Of a stretch of DNA of 64,000 nt, positions 9,051 through 18,895 are shown piece by piece. The stretch comes from Sneathiella sp. HT1-7 (GTDB taxonomy: Bacteria; Pseudomonadota; Alphaproteobacteria; Sneathiellales; Sneathiellaceae). The position numbers were made by a program, and so were the translations under genes. The stretch covers positions 806,001 to 870,000 of the forward strand of contig NZ_JAJFZN010000002.1 of assembly GCF_020731145.1 (NCBI RefSeq), given 5' to 3'. Below the pieces are notes generated by a model. That model did no database searches and was not told the DNA's origin. It was given only the letters and a program-made list of their open reading frames with translations. Numbering within the stretch: position 1 is the first letter of the stretch; each line of letters starts with the position of its first letter.

Positions 9051-9187
9051 TCTTTCATCGTCGCCTGTGGGCTGGTCACCACATTTTTGAGATAAATTTG
9101 AAAGACGGCGCAAAGCCCTCTGGACGTCGGGCGACCACGCCCTTATACACAGAACATCCATCCTTCAGAAACTGAAATGACGTATCA

Positions 9188-10459
9188 ATGCTCGATTTAA
9201 AATGGATCAGGGAAAATCCGGAAGCTTTTGACGCGGCTATGAAGCGGCGCGGCCTGCCACCGCAGTCCGGTGAATTGCTAAAATTGGACGCGGACAAGCG
9301 GAAAATTCAAACGGAAGTTCAGGAAGTTCAGGCCCGGCGCAATGCCGCCGCGAAGGAAATCGGCAAAGCGAAAGCGTCCGGCGCAGATGCAGAACCGCTG
9401 ATCCGTGAAGTAGCCGATCTTAAGGGGGCTGCGCAGGATCTGGAGACGCAGGAACGCGACCTGCAGGCGGAGCTTGATGCGGCGCTTGCTGGTCTGCCCA
9501 ATATCATGAAAGACGAAGTGCCGGATGGCGCGAGTGAGGACGACAATGTCGAGCTTCGCCGTGTCGGCGATATTTCGGCTTTTGATTTTGAGCCGAAAGA
9601 GCATTACGAGCTTGGCGAAGCCCTTGGCATGATGGATTTCGAGACGGCGGCGAAACTCTCCGGCTCGCGCTTCGTTGTCACCAGCGGCCAGATTGCCCGG
9701 CTGGAACGGGCGTTGGCGGCCTTTATGGTTGATGTGCATACGCTGGAAAAAGGCTATCTTGAAGTCTCCCCGCCGGTGATGGTGCGAGCAGATGCCATGT
9801 TTGGCACCGGGCAGCTCCCGAAGTTTGCAGAAGATGCGTACAGGACGGGGGAGGATCAATATATGATCCCGACTTCGGAAGTGCCGTTGACCAACCTCGT
9901 GCGCGAGAGCATCCTGAGTGAAGATGAACTGCCGAAGCGTTTTACCGCCCATACACTCTGCTTCCGGTCCGAGGCGGGATCTGCGGGCAAGGATACCGCC
10001 GGCATGCTGCGCCAGCATCAGTTCGCGAAGGTCGAAATGGTCTCAATCACCACGCCGGAGCAGTCTGACGACGAGCATGAGCGTATGACGGCTTGCGCAG
10101 AAGATATCCTCAAGCGCCTCGACCTGCCGTACCGGGTTGTCATGCTCTGTAGCGGCGATACCGGTTTCGGCGCGCGCAAGACATATGACATTGAAGTCTG
10201 GCTGCCGGGGCAGGATAGCTACCGGGAGATTTCAAGCTGCTCAACCTGCGGCGATTTCCAGGCTCGCCGTATGAAGGCACGCTATCGTCCCGAAGGAGAG
10301 AAGGGAACGCAATTCGTACATACGCTAAATGGCTCCGGCCTTGCTGTTGGGCGGACGTTGATCGCGGTGATGGAAAACTATCAACAGGCGGATGGATCAA
10401 TCAAGATACCGGAAGTACTCGTGCCTTATATGGGCGGAGTGACGGAAATCCGGGCCTAA
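9188..10459 (+). CDS. serS: serine-tRNA ligase
   Basis: Class II aminoacyl-tRNA synthetase charging tRNA-Ser and tRNA-Sec. The 423 residues have the N-terminal coiled-coil arm (about residues 28-100), motif 2 with [20 protein letters not shown] and motif 3 with [19 protein letters not shown]. Length is normal. ATG at 9188 gives the conserved [15 protein letters not shown] start. It follows tatC in the order seen in many alphaproteobacteria and is followed 27 bases later by surE. Confidence 0.97.
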   Translation: MLDLKWIRENPEAFDAAMKRRGLPPQSGELLKLDADKRKIQTEVQEVQARRNAAAKEIGKAKASGADAEPLIREVADLKGAAQDLETQERDLQAELDAALAGLPNIMKDEVPDGASEDDNVELRRVGDISAFDFEPKEHYELGEALGMMDFETAAKLSGSRFVVTSGQIARLERALAAFMVDVHTLEKGYLEVSPPVMVRADAMFGTGQLPKFAEDAYRTGEDQYMIPTSEVPLTNLVRESILSEDELPKRFTAHTLCFRSEAGSAGKDTAGMLRQHQFAKVEMVSITTPEQSDDEHERMTACAEDILKRLDLPYRVVMLCSGDTGFGARKTYDIEVWLPGQDSYREISSCSTCGDFQARRMKARYRPEGEKGTQFVHTLNGSGLAVGRTLIAVMENYQQADGSIKIPEVLVPYMGGVTEIRA

Positions 10460-10486
10460 AACCAAGAAGAACAAGGATTAAAGATT

Positions 10487-11242
10487 TTGCGAATTTTACT
10501 GAGTAATGATGACGGGTATAACGCACCCGGAATGGAAACCCTTCGGCGAATTGCGGCTGAACTGTCTGATGATATCTATGTAGTCGCCCCCGAAAAAGAA
10601 CAGAGCGGCGCCTCGCGGTCTCTTACCCTGCATGACCCCATCCGTATTAATAAATACAGTGACCGGGAATACTCGGTAGAGGGGACACCGACGGACTGCG
10701 TTATGATGGCGATGAATTATCTGTTCAAGGATAAACGCCCTGACTTGATCCTTTCCGGCGTCAACCGGGGCGGCAATCTTGGCGAAGATGTCCTCTATTC
10801 GGGCACGGTCGCGGCGGCAAGTGAAGGGTGCCTTCTGGGTGTTCCTTCTATCGCGATCAGCCAGTGCATTCTCGGGAGTGATATCTTCCATTGGGATACG
10901 GCAGCCGAACTTGCGCCTGATATTATTCGCAAGCTGATCAAGTTGGAATGGGGTCCGGACGTCCTGATCAACATCAACTTTCCCGCTATCACAACCGAAG
11001 AGGTTGAGGGCATTGATGTAACGCGGCAAGGAAAACGCGATTTATCCAATCTTTCCATTGATGACCGGGTCGATGCGCGCGGCCGTGAATATTTTTGGCT
11101 TGGCTATCGGCCATCACTCGGCGACCCGCCGAAGGGCACAGATCTATGGGCCGTTATCAACAAAAAAGTTTCCGTCACACCGCTCAAGCTGAACCTGACG
11201 AAAGTTGCACTTGCCGACAAGATCAAGAAGGCATTTGCGTGA
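10487..11242 (+). CDS. surE: 5'/3'-nucleotidase SurE
   Basis: Metal-dependent nucleoside monophosphatase linked to stationary-phase survival. The 251 residues carry the ILLSNDDGYNAPG metal site (Asp-Asp), the SGASRSLT loop, and the SGVNRGGNLGEDVLYSGTVAAA motif. The start is TTG at 10487, preceded by AAGGATTA; no ATG fits the conserved N-terminus. Its last codons overlap the GTG start of pcm (GTGA). Confidence 0.95.
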   Translation: MRILLSNDDGYNAPGMETLRRIAAELSDDIYVVAPEKEQSGASRSLTLHDPIRINKYSDREYSVEGTPTDCVMMAMNYLFKDKRPDLILSGVNRGGNLGEDVLYSGTVAAASEGCLLGVPSIAISQCILGSDIFHWDTAAELAPDIIRKLIKLEWGPDVLININFPAITTEEVEGIDVTRQGKRDLSNLSIDDRVDARGREYFWLGYRPSLGDPPKGTDLWAVINKKVSVTPLKLNLTKVALADKIKKAFA

Positions 11243-11880
11243 TTGACAATCCTGCCCAGAAAATCCGCCTGATTATGGAACTTCGTCGGCAGGGGATCAG
11301 CAATACGGAGGTCCTCTCGGCGATTGAGCGGGTATCGCGCGATGCTTTCGTGCCGAAGACCTTCCGGGACCGGGCGTATGAGAATATTGCCCTTCCCATC
11401 GCCAGTGGCCAAACTATCAGTCAACCCTATGTGGTTGCCTATATGACCCAGTTGCTTAACCTCGACAAACGGCGCAAGGTACTGGAAATCGGGACCGGAT
11501 CCGGATACCAGACGGCGATCCTTGCCCGCCTGTGCCGTCGTGTCTATTCAATCGAACGGTACCGAAACCTGCTGGAGCAGGCGGAGGCTGTATTCGAGGA
11601 ACTCAAAATCACCAATATTACCACGCGGCTCGGTGATGGATATAAGGGCTGGCCGGAGCAGGCGCCTTTTGATCGGATTATCGTAACCGCCGCAGCGGAA
11701 GAAGTGCCCGAGGCCTTGCTTGATCAACTCGGGCCAGATGGGGTTATGGTGCTCCCGGTGGGACGGGATTCCGCAAACCAGCATATCTTGCGGTTAATTA
11801 AGGACCAGCAGGGCAATGTCTCGGAAGAGGTCATGTTGCCTGTTCGATTCGTTCCCATGGTTCAAGGGGTTGCTGAATAA
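11239..11880 (+). CDS. pcm: protein-L-isoaspartate O-methyltransferase
   Basis: Repairs isoaspartyl residues in aged proteins by SAM-dependent methylation. The 213 residues include IALPIASGQTISQPYVVAYM (substrate-binding) and the VLEIGTGSGYQTAILA SAM motif, then the VTAAAEEVPEALLDQL region. The frame is open upstream inside surE, but GTG at 11239, overlapping the surE stop, yields a normal N-terminus. The surE-pcm-nlpD arrangement is conserved across proteobacteria. Confidence 0.95.
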   Translation: MIDNPAQKIRLIMELRRQGISNTEVLSAIERVSRDAFVPKTFRDRAYENIALPIASGQTISQPYVVAYMTQLLNLDKRRKVLEIGTGSGYQTAILARLCRRVYSIERYRNLLEQAEAVFEELKITNITTRLGDGYKGWPEQAPFDRIIVTAAAEEVPEALLDQLGPDGVMVLPVGRDSANQHILRLIKDQQGNVSEEVMLPVRFVPMVQGVAE

Positions 11881-11958
11881 TCTTAAATTAACACTACATC
11901 TTGTATGTGGTTAAATTTGTTGTGATTCGGAGCCAAATATGCTTAATATTGGAGCATT

Positions 11959-13131
11959 ATGGCGAGGTATGTATCTTTTTTCAGTCGCGTTGCCTGCGTA
12001 AGCCTGCTGCTCCCGATGTTGGCGGGCTGCCTTTATGACGACTATCTTCCGCGCTACAAAAGCGCCAAGATCGTGCGTGCGCCGAAACCGCAGCTGGTGA
12101 CCGCCAAAGTCGTTATGCCTGCTGATTTCTCGCCCTATTATCAGGATCTTTCCTACCAGTATGTGACCGTGCGCGGCGGGGATACGCTCTCTAAGCTGGC
12201 GGCGCGCAGCAATGTGCCGGTCAAATCGGTGATCGCCATGAATAATATGCGTGATCCATACTTGATTTACCCCGGTCAGCAATTGAAAGTGCCCGCGTTC
12301 CATACTCATTCTGTGCGGCCGGGGGAAACCCTTTACGCAATCTCTCGTGTGTATGATGTGGAAATGTCGGAAGTGGCGCATTTTAACTTTCTCGATGCGC
12401 CTTATACGCTGATGCCGGGAACGAAATTGAAAATTCCACTGAAGACAAAGGGGGAGGTTCGGGTTGCCTCCGCCGATATGTCCGCTTGGCCCGCACCAAA
12501 ACCTGCTGCTATAAATACGTCGACGCAACCCGTGAAACGGGTCGTGATCAATTCCCTGCCGCAGGTCGTTTCCGCCCCGCAAGCGTCGCCAAAGGCGACC
12601 CCGGCGGTCATGACGACTAAGGCCGCAGCGCCTAAATCAGTTCCGAAGGCAACTCCGGCACCGGCCAAGTCTGAACCCAGCTATCAGATGGCGAAGCTGG
12701 ATATTCCGCCCGTACCGACGCGCCAATATACAACGAAAGCGCCGCCCAAACGGAGCGGTAAATCCTTCAGCTGGCCAGTGAAGGGTCAGATTATTTCCGG
12801 CTTTGGCAAAAAGAAGACCGGTTTTCACAATGACGGTCTCAATATCGCCGTGAAGGAGGGGACGCCCATCCGCGCGGCGGAAAATGGAGTGGTTTCCTAT
12901 GTTGGAAATGAAATGCGCTCCTTCGGGAACCTCATCCTGGTGTCCCATGCGGACGGCTATGTCACCGCCTATGGCCATACGGAGCGGGCTGAGGTTGCCA
13001 AGGGCGATGCGGTTAAAAAGGGCGAGGTCATCGCCTATGCCGGATCTTCGGGGAGCGTGACGCGCAGCCAGTTGCATTTCGAAATTCGCAAAAAGGGCCG
13101 CGCGATCAATCCTGTAGCGATGCTGCAATAA
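11959..13131 (+). CDS. nlpD: LysM/M23 lipoprotein, NlpD/EnvC-like amidase activator
   Basis: A secreted lipoprotein with a lipobox (LAGC, Cys about 24), two LysM peptidoglycan-binding repeats (about residues 55-115, starting YVTVRGGDTLSKLAARS and HSVRPGETLYAISRVY), a Pro/Ala/Lys linker, and a C-terminal M23 (LytM) domain (about 270-390). In the M23 domain the first metal-binding stretch reads HNDGLNIA, where catalytic members have an Asp at the position of this Asn. YGHTE and QLHFEIR are kept. This suggests a degenerate LytM that activates amidases rather than cutting peptidoglycan itself. It follows pcm as nlpD does in many proteobacteria. Confidence 0.9.
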   Translation: MARYVSFFSRVACVSLLLPMLAGCLYDDYLPRYKSAKIVRAPKPQLVTAKVVMPADFSPYYQDLSYQYVTVRGGDTLSKLAARSNVPVKSVIAMNNMRDPYLIYPGQQLKVPAFHTHSVRPGETLYAISRVYDVEMSEVAHFNFLDAPYTLMPGTKLKIPLKTKGEVRVASADMSAWPAPKPAAINTSTQPVKRVVINSLPQVVSAPQASPKATPAVMTTKAAAPKSVPKATPAPAKSEPSYQMAKLDIPPVPTRQYTTKAPPKRSGKSFSWPVKGQIISGFGKKKTGFHNDGLNIAVKEGTPIRAAENGVVSYVGNEMRSFGNLILVSHADGYVTAYGHTERAEVAKGDAVKKGEVIAYAGSSGSVTRSQLHFEIRKKGRAINPVAMLQ

Positions 13132-13136
13132 TTTGA

Positions 13137-13550
13137 TCAGCCTCTCGGGCGCAGCACAGTCTGTGTCTGGGTGACCTTGCCGATCAGCTTCCCATCCGAA
13201 TTCCTGACTTCCGTCTCGATGACAATTGTCGAGCCACCGACATGGAGTGGTTTGGCTGTCGCTGTGACGCGCCCCTCCCGCACGGCACCGAGAAAGTTGG
13301 TCTTCGATTCAATGGTGGATGTTCCGCTCGCGCCTTCGGGCAGGTTGGCAAAGGCCGCCGCACCACCGGCACTATCGGCGAGCGCCATTATGGCCCCACC
13401 GTGGAGGATGCCCGCACTGGTACAAAGACCCGTCGTCCAATCGAGGGTCAGGATTACTTCATCGGCGGCTATTTTCTCGGCTTTCATCCCGAGGGTCGCA
13501 CAGAGGGGCATTCTGTCACGAATATAGGCGGTAAGATCAGTTTTCGTCAT
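13137..13550 (-). CDS. PaaI-family hotdog thioesterase
   Basis: A 137-residue single hotdog-fold protein of the PaaI/YiiD type, probably hydrolysing acyl-CoA thioesters. The helix-strand core ILHGGAIMALADSAGGAAA with the HGG motif is typical; TIESKTNFLGAVREGRV and the terminal TQTVLRPRG strand agree. It is convergent with the nlpD-like gene, only 5 bases between the ends. The physiological substrate cannot be read from sequence. Confidence 0.88.
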   Translation of the reverse strand: MTKTDLTAYIRDRMPLCATLGMKAEKIAADEVILTLDWTTGLCTSAGILHGGAIMALADSAGGAAAFANLPEGASGTSTIESKTNFLGAVREGRVTATAKPLHVGGSTIVIETEVRNSDGKLIGKVTQTQTVLRPRG

Positions 13551-13642
13551 CGGAGCGCTTCTTGTAAATTAAAGGAAACCCCATCCTGACTCACTCCCGT
13601 AGGATAATCAATTACGCCTGAGGTAAAGCAGCCTGAACAAGG

Positions 13643-14281
13643 TCAGGCCTTGTCGAGATGCCAAACGACCTCACTCGCGGGGATCTGCCCTTTAAACCCG
13701 CCGCGTATTTCTTTCTCTTCAAGCGAGGTAATGCGGTAGCTGCCGTTATAGAGGCTTTTCACTGTTTCGCCGTCAACAGAGAAGGGCGGACCCGGCATTT
13801 TGCTCTGATCATACTCGATTGTGATTAGCAGTTGTGAGACCGCGCCGGTGATTTCCCGCAGATGTCCCGCGTATCGTCTGCGCATCTCGTCGGGCAGGGC
13901 GATCAGGGCAGCCCGGTCATAAATTGCATCAACCGTACCCAGCAGATCGGCAGACAATTCAAAGATATCACCAACAAAGATATCGATATCCGGCGCGCTA
14001 TAGCGGGTGAGCTTGCCCGTCGGCGTAATGTCAGGGGTGACGCCCAATTCTTCAAATAGCTGTTTAACGGCATTTTCGCTGAGTTCTGCGCCGGCAACCC
14101 GATATCCGTTCGCAAGAAGCCAACCGATATCAAGCGTTTTGCCACAGAGCGGCAGAAAAATACGGCTTCCTTTTGGGAGAGCCAGCACCGCGAAATTTCT
14201 TTCAAGCAGGGCATTGGGTTTGGGTTGGTGAAACCCGATTTCGTTGGCGTTCCATCTGTCGTGCCAGAAACTTGCTTCCAT
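13643..14281 (-). CDS. tpm: thiopurine S-methyltransferase family protein
   Basis: SAM-dependent methyltransferase of the TPMT family (212 residues). In bacteria these enzymes methylate thiols and, in some cases, selenium or tellurium compounds. Recognisable parts are FWHDRWNANEIGFHQPKPN at the N-terminus, IFLPLCGKTLDIGWLLANGY (SAM site), VAGAELSENAV, and YDRAALIALPDEMRRRYAGH. It is transcribed towards the hotdog thioesterase and lies 35 bases downstream of the DUF815 ATPase gene, so the three may be co-transcribed. Confidence 0.93.
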   Translation of the reverse strand: MEASFWHDRWNANEIGFHQPKPNALLERNFAVLALPKGSRIFLPLCGKTLDIGWLLANGYRVAGAELSENAVKQLFEELGVTPDITPTGKLTRYSAPDIDIFVGDIFELSADLLGTVDAIYDRAALIALPDEMRRRYAGHLREITGAVSQLLITIEYDQSKMPGPPFSVDGETVKSLYNGSYRITSLEEKEIRGGFKGQIPASEVVWHLDKA

Positions 14282-14316
14282 ATCGCCGTCTTTCGTTTTT
14301 TATATTACTTTATCGA

Positions 14317-15177
14317 TCACTCGATGACGGTGCCGGTTCGTCCGGCGACGTCCTGAATATATTGCCAGGCGACACGGCCCGATCGGCTGCCGCGGGTGCG
14401 GGTCCATTCGATCGCCTCTCGCGTGAACTCTTCCTCGCTGATCGGGATGTTGTAATGTTTGAGGTATCTGCGAATCATCTCGAGATATTCATCCTGCGAA
14501 CAGCTATGGAAGCCGAGCCAGAGGCCGAACCGATCAGAGAGCGAAACTTTTTCCTCAATCGCTTCCGACGGCATGATGGCGGTGGAACGCTCATTTTCGA
14601 TCATGTCCCTGCGCATCATATGGCGGCGGTTTGATGTGGCGTAGAAGATCACATTCGCGGGCCGACCCTCCAGCCCACCATCGAGCACGGTTTTGAGGGA
14701 TTTATAAGTGGAATCGTCGCTGTCGAATGACAGATCATCGCAGAAGATGACAGAGCGCCGATCTGTTTTCTGAAGCTGTTGCATCAGGGTGGGGAGGGAA
14801 GGGATATCCTCCCGATGAATCTCGATCAATGCGAGCGTGTTCTCCATTTCCTCATTCACTTGCGCGTGGGATGCCTTGACGAGGGAGCTTTTCCCCATGC
14901 CGCGCGCGCCCCAGAGCAGCGCGTTATTGGCGGGCAGGCCCTTGGCGAAGCGTAGGGTGTTGTCATAGAGAATGTCGCGGACCCGGTCGATCCCATGCAG
15001 GATCGACATATCCACATGGTTGACCTTTGGAATAACACGCAAGTGATTGCTTTCGGCTTCCCAGACAAAAGCGTCGCCGTTGTCGAGATCAACAGGAGTC
15101 GTTGCGGGTGGCGCCAGACGGTCAAGGCTGTCGGCGATGCGCGTCAGCTGCGCGAGGATTTTATCGTTACTCATATT
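14317..15177 (-). CDS. DUF815-family AAA ATPase
   Basis: A cytoplasmic P-loop ATPase (286 residues from ATG at 15177; a GTG two codons upstream is also possible). Walker A GARGMGKSS follows NALLWG, Walker B is VIFCDDLSFD, and arginine-rich sensor regions follow (ATSNRRHMM, DRFGLWLGFH). This is the DUF815 family, related to AAA+ proteins. Its cellular role is not established. The start faces yajC across a 244-base divergent gap. Confidence 0.88.
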   Translation of the reverse strand, partial: NMSNDKILAQLTRIADSLDRLAPPATTPVDLDNGDAFVWEAESNHLRVIPKVNHVDMSILHGIDRVRDILYDNTLRFAKGLPANNALLWGARGMGKSSLVKASHAQVNEEMENTLALIEIHREDIPSLPTLMQQLQKTDRRSVIFCDDLSFDSDDSTYKSLKTVLDGGLEGRPANVIFYATSNRRHMMRRDMIENERSTAIMPSEAIEEKVSLSDRFGLWLGFHSCSQDEYLEMIRRYLKHYNIPISEEEFTREAIEWTRTRGSRSGRVAWQYIQDVAGRTGTVIE

Positions 15178-15316
15178 CACCAATTGAAATCAGAAGGGGC
15201 AGACCCCAATTTACGGGACAGGCAACATAAATGCCACCATACGGCGGAATGTTCAAGCGCCCGTTCGTCAGGCAGCCCCAAGGATCCTCCAATTAACGGA
15301 GATTTCCGATTGCGGC

Positions 15317-15344
15317 TTGCATTGCGCGGCAGGAACAATATAAA
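15317..15344 (+). promoter_or_regulatory. candidate sigma-70-type promoter for yajC-secD-secF
   Basis: TTGCAT and TATAAA separated by 16 bases, about 78 bases upstream of the yajC ATG, in the 244-base divergent gap between the DUF815 ATPase gene and yajC. The rest of the gap shows no gene. Support is motif resemblance and position only. Confidence 0.35.
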
Positions 15345-15421
15345 AGTCGTTCAGTATTTCCACGGGGAGGGCAGAGCGCTGTCATCCCTTCGTCACGAAT
15401 TGTACCAAAGGACCTATTACG

Positions 15422-15787
15422 ATGGACCAAGGACTAACCCAACTTTTGCCGCTCGTACTGATCGGTGTCGTGTTTTACTTTCTTCTTATTCGTCCGCAGC
15501 AGAAACGGGCAAAGGAACACCGCGCCATGATTGAGGCGGTTCGCCGCGGCGACAATGTTGTCACCGCCGGTGGCATCATGGGTAAAGTGACCAAAGTGCG
15601 TGACGATAATGTCGTCCAGATTGAAGTTGCACCGGAAGTTCGCATCGATGTTGTGAAATCGACCCTGACGGAAGTCAAGACCAAGGGTGAGCCTGCGCCT
15701 GCCGCGCCGAAAGATGGTGGTGACGATAAGGCCGAAGGGGATAAGCCCGCGGGCGGCAATCCGGTTAGCAAGTTTTTCAAGAAATAA
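15422..15787 (+). CDS. yajC: preprotein translocase accessory subunit YajC
   Basis: Small membrane protein of the SecDF-YajC complex that assists Sec-dependent export. The 121 residues show one membrane helix (LLPLVLIGVVFYFLLIRPQQKR), then the conserved IRRGDNVVTAGGI-type cytoplasmic domain (here VRRGDNVVTAGGIMGKVTKV) and a charged, Gly/Ala/Pro-rich tail. It heads the yajC-secD-secF operon; secD starts 12 bases after its stop. Confidence 0.95.
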   Translation: MDQGLTQLLPLVLIGVVFYFLLIRPQQKRAKEHRAMIEAVRRGDNVVTAGGIMGKVTKVRDDNVVQIEVAPEVRIDVVKSTLTEVKTKGEPAPAAPKDGGDDKAEGDKPAGGNPVSKFFKK

Positions 15788-15799
15788 CGGCCAACCCTC

Positions 15800-17380
15800 A
15801 TGAACCGCTTCCCCACGTGGAAGATTATCGTTGTGGCGATCGTTTGCGCCTTCGGGATACTCTACACGCTTCCTAATTTCGTTGGTAAATCGGCACTCAG
15901 TGGATTGCCGGACTGGATGCCGACGAAACAGGTTAATCTCGGGCTTGATCTGCAAGGGGGGTCCCACCTTCTGTTGCAGATTGATGCCGACACCGTAAAA
16001 ACCAAGATGATGGATAGCCTTGTCGATGGCGTGCGCGACAGCTTGCGACAACAGGGCGATAATGTCGGGTATCGCGATCTTGGGCATGACGGCGAAGTGG
16101 TGTCCTTCACCCTTCGGGATCCGGCGGATGAGGAAAAAGCGCGAGAACGGCTTTCGGATTTATCGAATATCATGGCGAACGGACAGCGCGATGTCGTGAT
16201 CGCCTCCGATGAAGGCCGCGTTACCCTGACGCCAAGTGAATCGGCGATTACCGCGCGGCTCAGTGCTGCTGTTGATCAGTCTATTGAGATTGTCCGCCGC
16301 CGTGTCGATGAGACGGGCGTGAATGAGCCCGCAATCCAGCGACAAGGAACCGATCGTATTCTGGTGCAATTGCCGGGGATCGATGATCCGGACCGGATTA
16401 AGCGCCTTCTGGGCGAAACGGCGCAGCTTACCTTTCACCTAGTTGACCTGACTTCCGATGTTGGCGCGGCTGGTCGGGTGCCGCCGGGCTCCAAACGGCT
16501 TCCGTCGATTCAAGAAGATGGTCGGACATACATTATCAAGAGCCGGACCATGGTCTCTGGTGAGAATCTGGAAGATGCGCAGGCCACTTTTCAGCAGGGT
16601 CAGCCGGTCGTCTCTATCCGTTTTGACGGGCTGGGGGCGAAGCAGTTTGGCCGGGCAACGACCGACAATGTCGGCAAGCCTTTCGCAATTGTTCTCGATA
16701 ACAAGGTCGTCAGTGCACCGCGCATTAATGAGCCGATTTTGGGTGGCTCCGCTGTCATCAGCGGTGGTTTCAATGTAGCGGGGGCGCAGGACCTTGCGTT
16801 GCTCCTCCGGGCGGGCGCGCTTCCGGCGCCGCTTGATATTCTGGAAGAACGTTCCGTTGGGCCTGACTTGGGCGCGGACAGTATTGCCGCCGGTGAGATC
16901 GCCGGTATTATCGGTATTATCGCTGTCGCGGTCTTCATGATCGCAAGCTATGGCCTGTTCGGCATTTTTGCCAATGTGGCGCTGGCAATGAATATATTCC
17001 TGATCATGGCGGTTCTTTCTGTTCTGGGAGCAACGCTGACGCTGCCTGGTATTGCGGGTATCGTTCTTACCATCGGTATGGCGGTGGATGCTAACGTCCT
17101 GATTTTTGAGCGTATCCGCGAAGAAATTAGAGTGGGTAAGACGCCGTTGAATGCGGTTAATTCCGGATTTGCGCGGGCTTTTACAACGATTATCGACGCC
17201 AACGTCACCACCGGTATTGCCGCCGTTATCCTGTTCGTGATGGGCTCCGGGCCGGTCAAGGGCTTTGCGGTGACGCTGCTGATCGGGATTATCAGTTCCA
17301 TGTTCACGGCGATTATGCTCTCGCGCATGCTTATTTCCTTCTGGATGCAGCGCAAGCGCCCGAAGACACTCGAGATTTAG
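15800..17380 (+). CDS. secD: protein translocase subunit SecD
   Basis: Proton-motive-force-driven helper of the Sec translocon, pulling substrates on the periplasmic side. The 526 residues have an N-terminal helix, the conserved LGLDLQGGSHLLLQID motif, a large periplasmic domain, and five C-terminal membrane helices containing GMAVDANVLIFERIREE. It lies between yajC and secF with short spacing. Confidence 0.97.
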   Translation: MNRFPTWKIIVVAIVCAFGILYTLPNFVGKSALSGLPDWMPTKQVNLGLDLQGGSHLLLQIDADTVKTKMMDSLVDGVRDSLRQQGDNVGYRDLGHDGEVVSFTLRDPADEEKARERLSDLSNIMANGQRDVVIASDEGRVTLTPSESAITARLSAAVDQSIEIVRRRVDETGVNEPAIQRQGTDRILVQLPGIDDPDRIKRLLGETAQLTFHLVDLTSDVGAAGRVPPGSKRLPSIQEDGRTYIIKSRTMVSGENLEDAQATFQQGQPVVSIRFDGLGAKQFGRATTDNVGKPFAIVLDNKVVSAPRINEPILGGSAVISGGFNVAGAQDLALLLRAGALPAPLDILEERSVGPDLGADSIAAGEIAGIIGIIAVAVFMIASYGLFGIFANVALAMNIFLIMAVLSVLGATLTLPGIAGIVLTIGMAVDANVLIFERIREEIRVGKTPLNAVNSGFARAFTTIIDANVTTGIAAVILFVMGSGPVKGFAVTLLIGIISSMFTAIMLSRMLISFWMQRKRPKTLEI

Positions 17381-17392
17381 GGGACCGGAAAC

Positions 17393-18361
17393 ATGTATAA
17401 AATCAAGCTTGTGCCGGATAATACCGCCATCCCCTTCCTGAAATACCGGATGATCGCCTTTATTCTGTCGGCGGTGTTGATCCTTGGATCAATCGGGGCC
17501 TTCCTGACAATCGGGTTTAACAAGGGTATCGATTTCGAAGGTGGTATCCTGATTGAGGTCGGGACGGAAACCGCGCCGGATCTCGGTGATATGCGTGGCT
17601 CTCTCGGCGGGCTGGGCTTGGGCCAGGTGGCGCTTCAGACTTTCGGCAGCGATACAGATATCCTGATCCGCGTACAGCGACAGGAAGGTGATGCCTCCGC
17701 CCAGCAGGAAGCGGTGACCGTGATCAAACAGCAGTTGGCATCAGATTTCGGTGATGAAATTTCCTACCGTCGCGTGGAATTCGTCGGGCCGACGGTCTCG
17801 GAAGAATTGGTTATCGCCGCGACGGAGGCGGTCGTCGTCGCCGTGCTGGCCATGCTGGTTTATATCTGGCTGCGGTTTGAGTGGCATTATTCTGTCGGTG
17901 CAGTTATCGCGCTGGTCCATGACGTTATTCTGACCATCGGCATGTTCGCCATCACACGGATCGAGTTTAATCTCGCCTCCGTTGCGGCTATCCTGACGAT
18001 TGTCGGCTATTCAATCAACGATACCGTGGTGGTCTATGACCGGATTCGCGAGAACTTCCGCCGTTACAAGAAGCTGTCGGTCGCGGAGCTGATCAATCTT
18101 TCCATCAACGAAACCCTGACCCGGACGGTCATGACCTCGGTCACGACGTTACTGGCCCTAGTTGCCCTTTATATTTTCGGGGGCGAAGTGATCCGCGGCT
18201 TCGCGACGGCCATGATTTTTGGTGTCATTGTCGGTACTTATTCGTCGATCTTTGTTGCCGCACCGGTTCTACTTCATATCGGCCTGACGCATCAGAAAGA
18301 GGAAGAAGACGGTTTCGCTGGCGCGGAACGTGCCGATGGGGATGCAGAAGAAAAAAGCTAA
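17393..18361 (+). CDS. secF: protein translocase subunit SecF
   Basis: Partner of SecD. The 322 residues show the N-terminal membrane helix, FNKGIDFEGGILIEV, and the C-terminal helices with VGYSINDTVVVYDRIRENFR and NETLTRTVMTS. The start is 12 bases after the secD stop. A Mth938-like gene follows 29 bases downstream, an arrangement known from other alphaproteobacteria. Confidence 0.97.
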   Translation: MYKIKLVPDNTAIPFLKYRMIAFILSAVLILGSIGAFLTIGFNKGIDFEGGILIEVGTETAPDLGDMRGSLGGLGLGQVALQTFGSDTDILIRVQRQEGDASAQQEAVTVIKQQLASDFGDEISYRRVEFVGPTVSEELVIAATEAVVVAVLAMLVYIWLRFEWHYSVGAVIALVHDVILTIGMFAITRIEFNLASVAAILTIVGYSINDTVVVYDRIRENFRRYKKLSVAELINLSINETLTRTVMTSVTTLLALVALYIFGGEVIRGFATAMIFGVIVGTYSSIFVAAPVLLHIGLTHQKEEEDGFAGAERADGDAEEKS

Positions 18362-18390
18362 CGCTTCGCGATCCAACAACAGGAGACGTC

Positions 18391-18768
18391 ATGCAGGACA
18401 TATCCGGCCTACCCCAGGAAGGACAGCAGCTCATCAATGGCTACGGCGATGGCGGCTTCCGGGTGAGCGGTGTGTGGTATGAAGGATCTGTCCTGATCTT
18501 GCCTGAAAAGACGGAGAACTGGTCTCTTGCGGATATCGACGGGATCAGCCTCGACAGTCTCGCCAGTCTGATTGAGAAGAGCGATGAGATTGAAATCCTG
18601 CTGATCGGATGTGGCGACGGGATGGCCTATATCGAGGATGATATCCGTAACGCTCTCAGAGAAAAAGGCATTGTCATCGACGCCATGGGCACAGGCGCAG
18701 CGGTCCGGACCTATAATGTCCTGCTGCTGGAGCGGCGTCGGGTCGCCGCGGCGCTGATCGCTATTTGA
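18391..18768 (+). CDS. Mth938-like (DUF498/NDUFAF3-type) protein
   Basis: A 125-residue protein of the Mth938-like fold (PF04430), with the characteristic INGYGDGGFRVSG start, EILLIGCGDGMAYI middle and IDAMGTGAAVRTYNVLLLERRRVAAALI end. The human homologue NDUFAF3 is a complex I assembly factor, and bacterial members are often encoded beside secDF. Its position directly after secF supports membership of that operon. The molecular role in bacteria is not established. Confidence 0.88.
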   Translation: MQDISGLPQEGQQLINGYGDGGFRVSGVWYEGSVLILPEKTENWSLADIDGISLDSLASLIEKSDEIEILLIGCGDGMAYIEDDIRNALREKGIVIDAMGTGAAVRTYNVLLLERRRVAAALIAI

Positions 18769-18895
18769 ACTACCCTTATATATTACAGACTTTACATGAA
18801 TGGCTTTCCGGCTTTATGATTCGCGCACATATCCTCCCGGCGTAGAAAACTCATAACGGAGCCGGGCAGGATTATCCTCAAGGGGAGGGAAAGTC

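Noticed and set aside
9051-9187. T-box or other leader regulation of serS
   Set aside because: No T-box core sequence or terminator/antiterminator pair is apparent.
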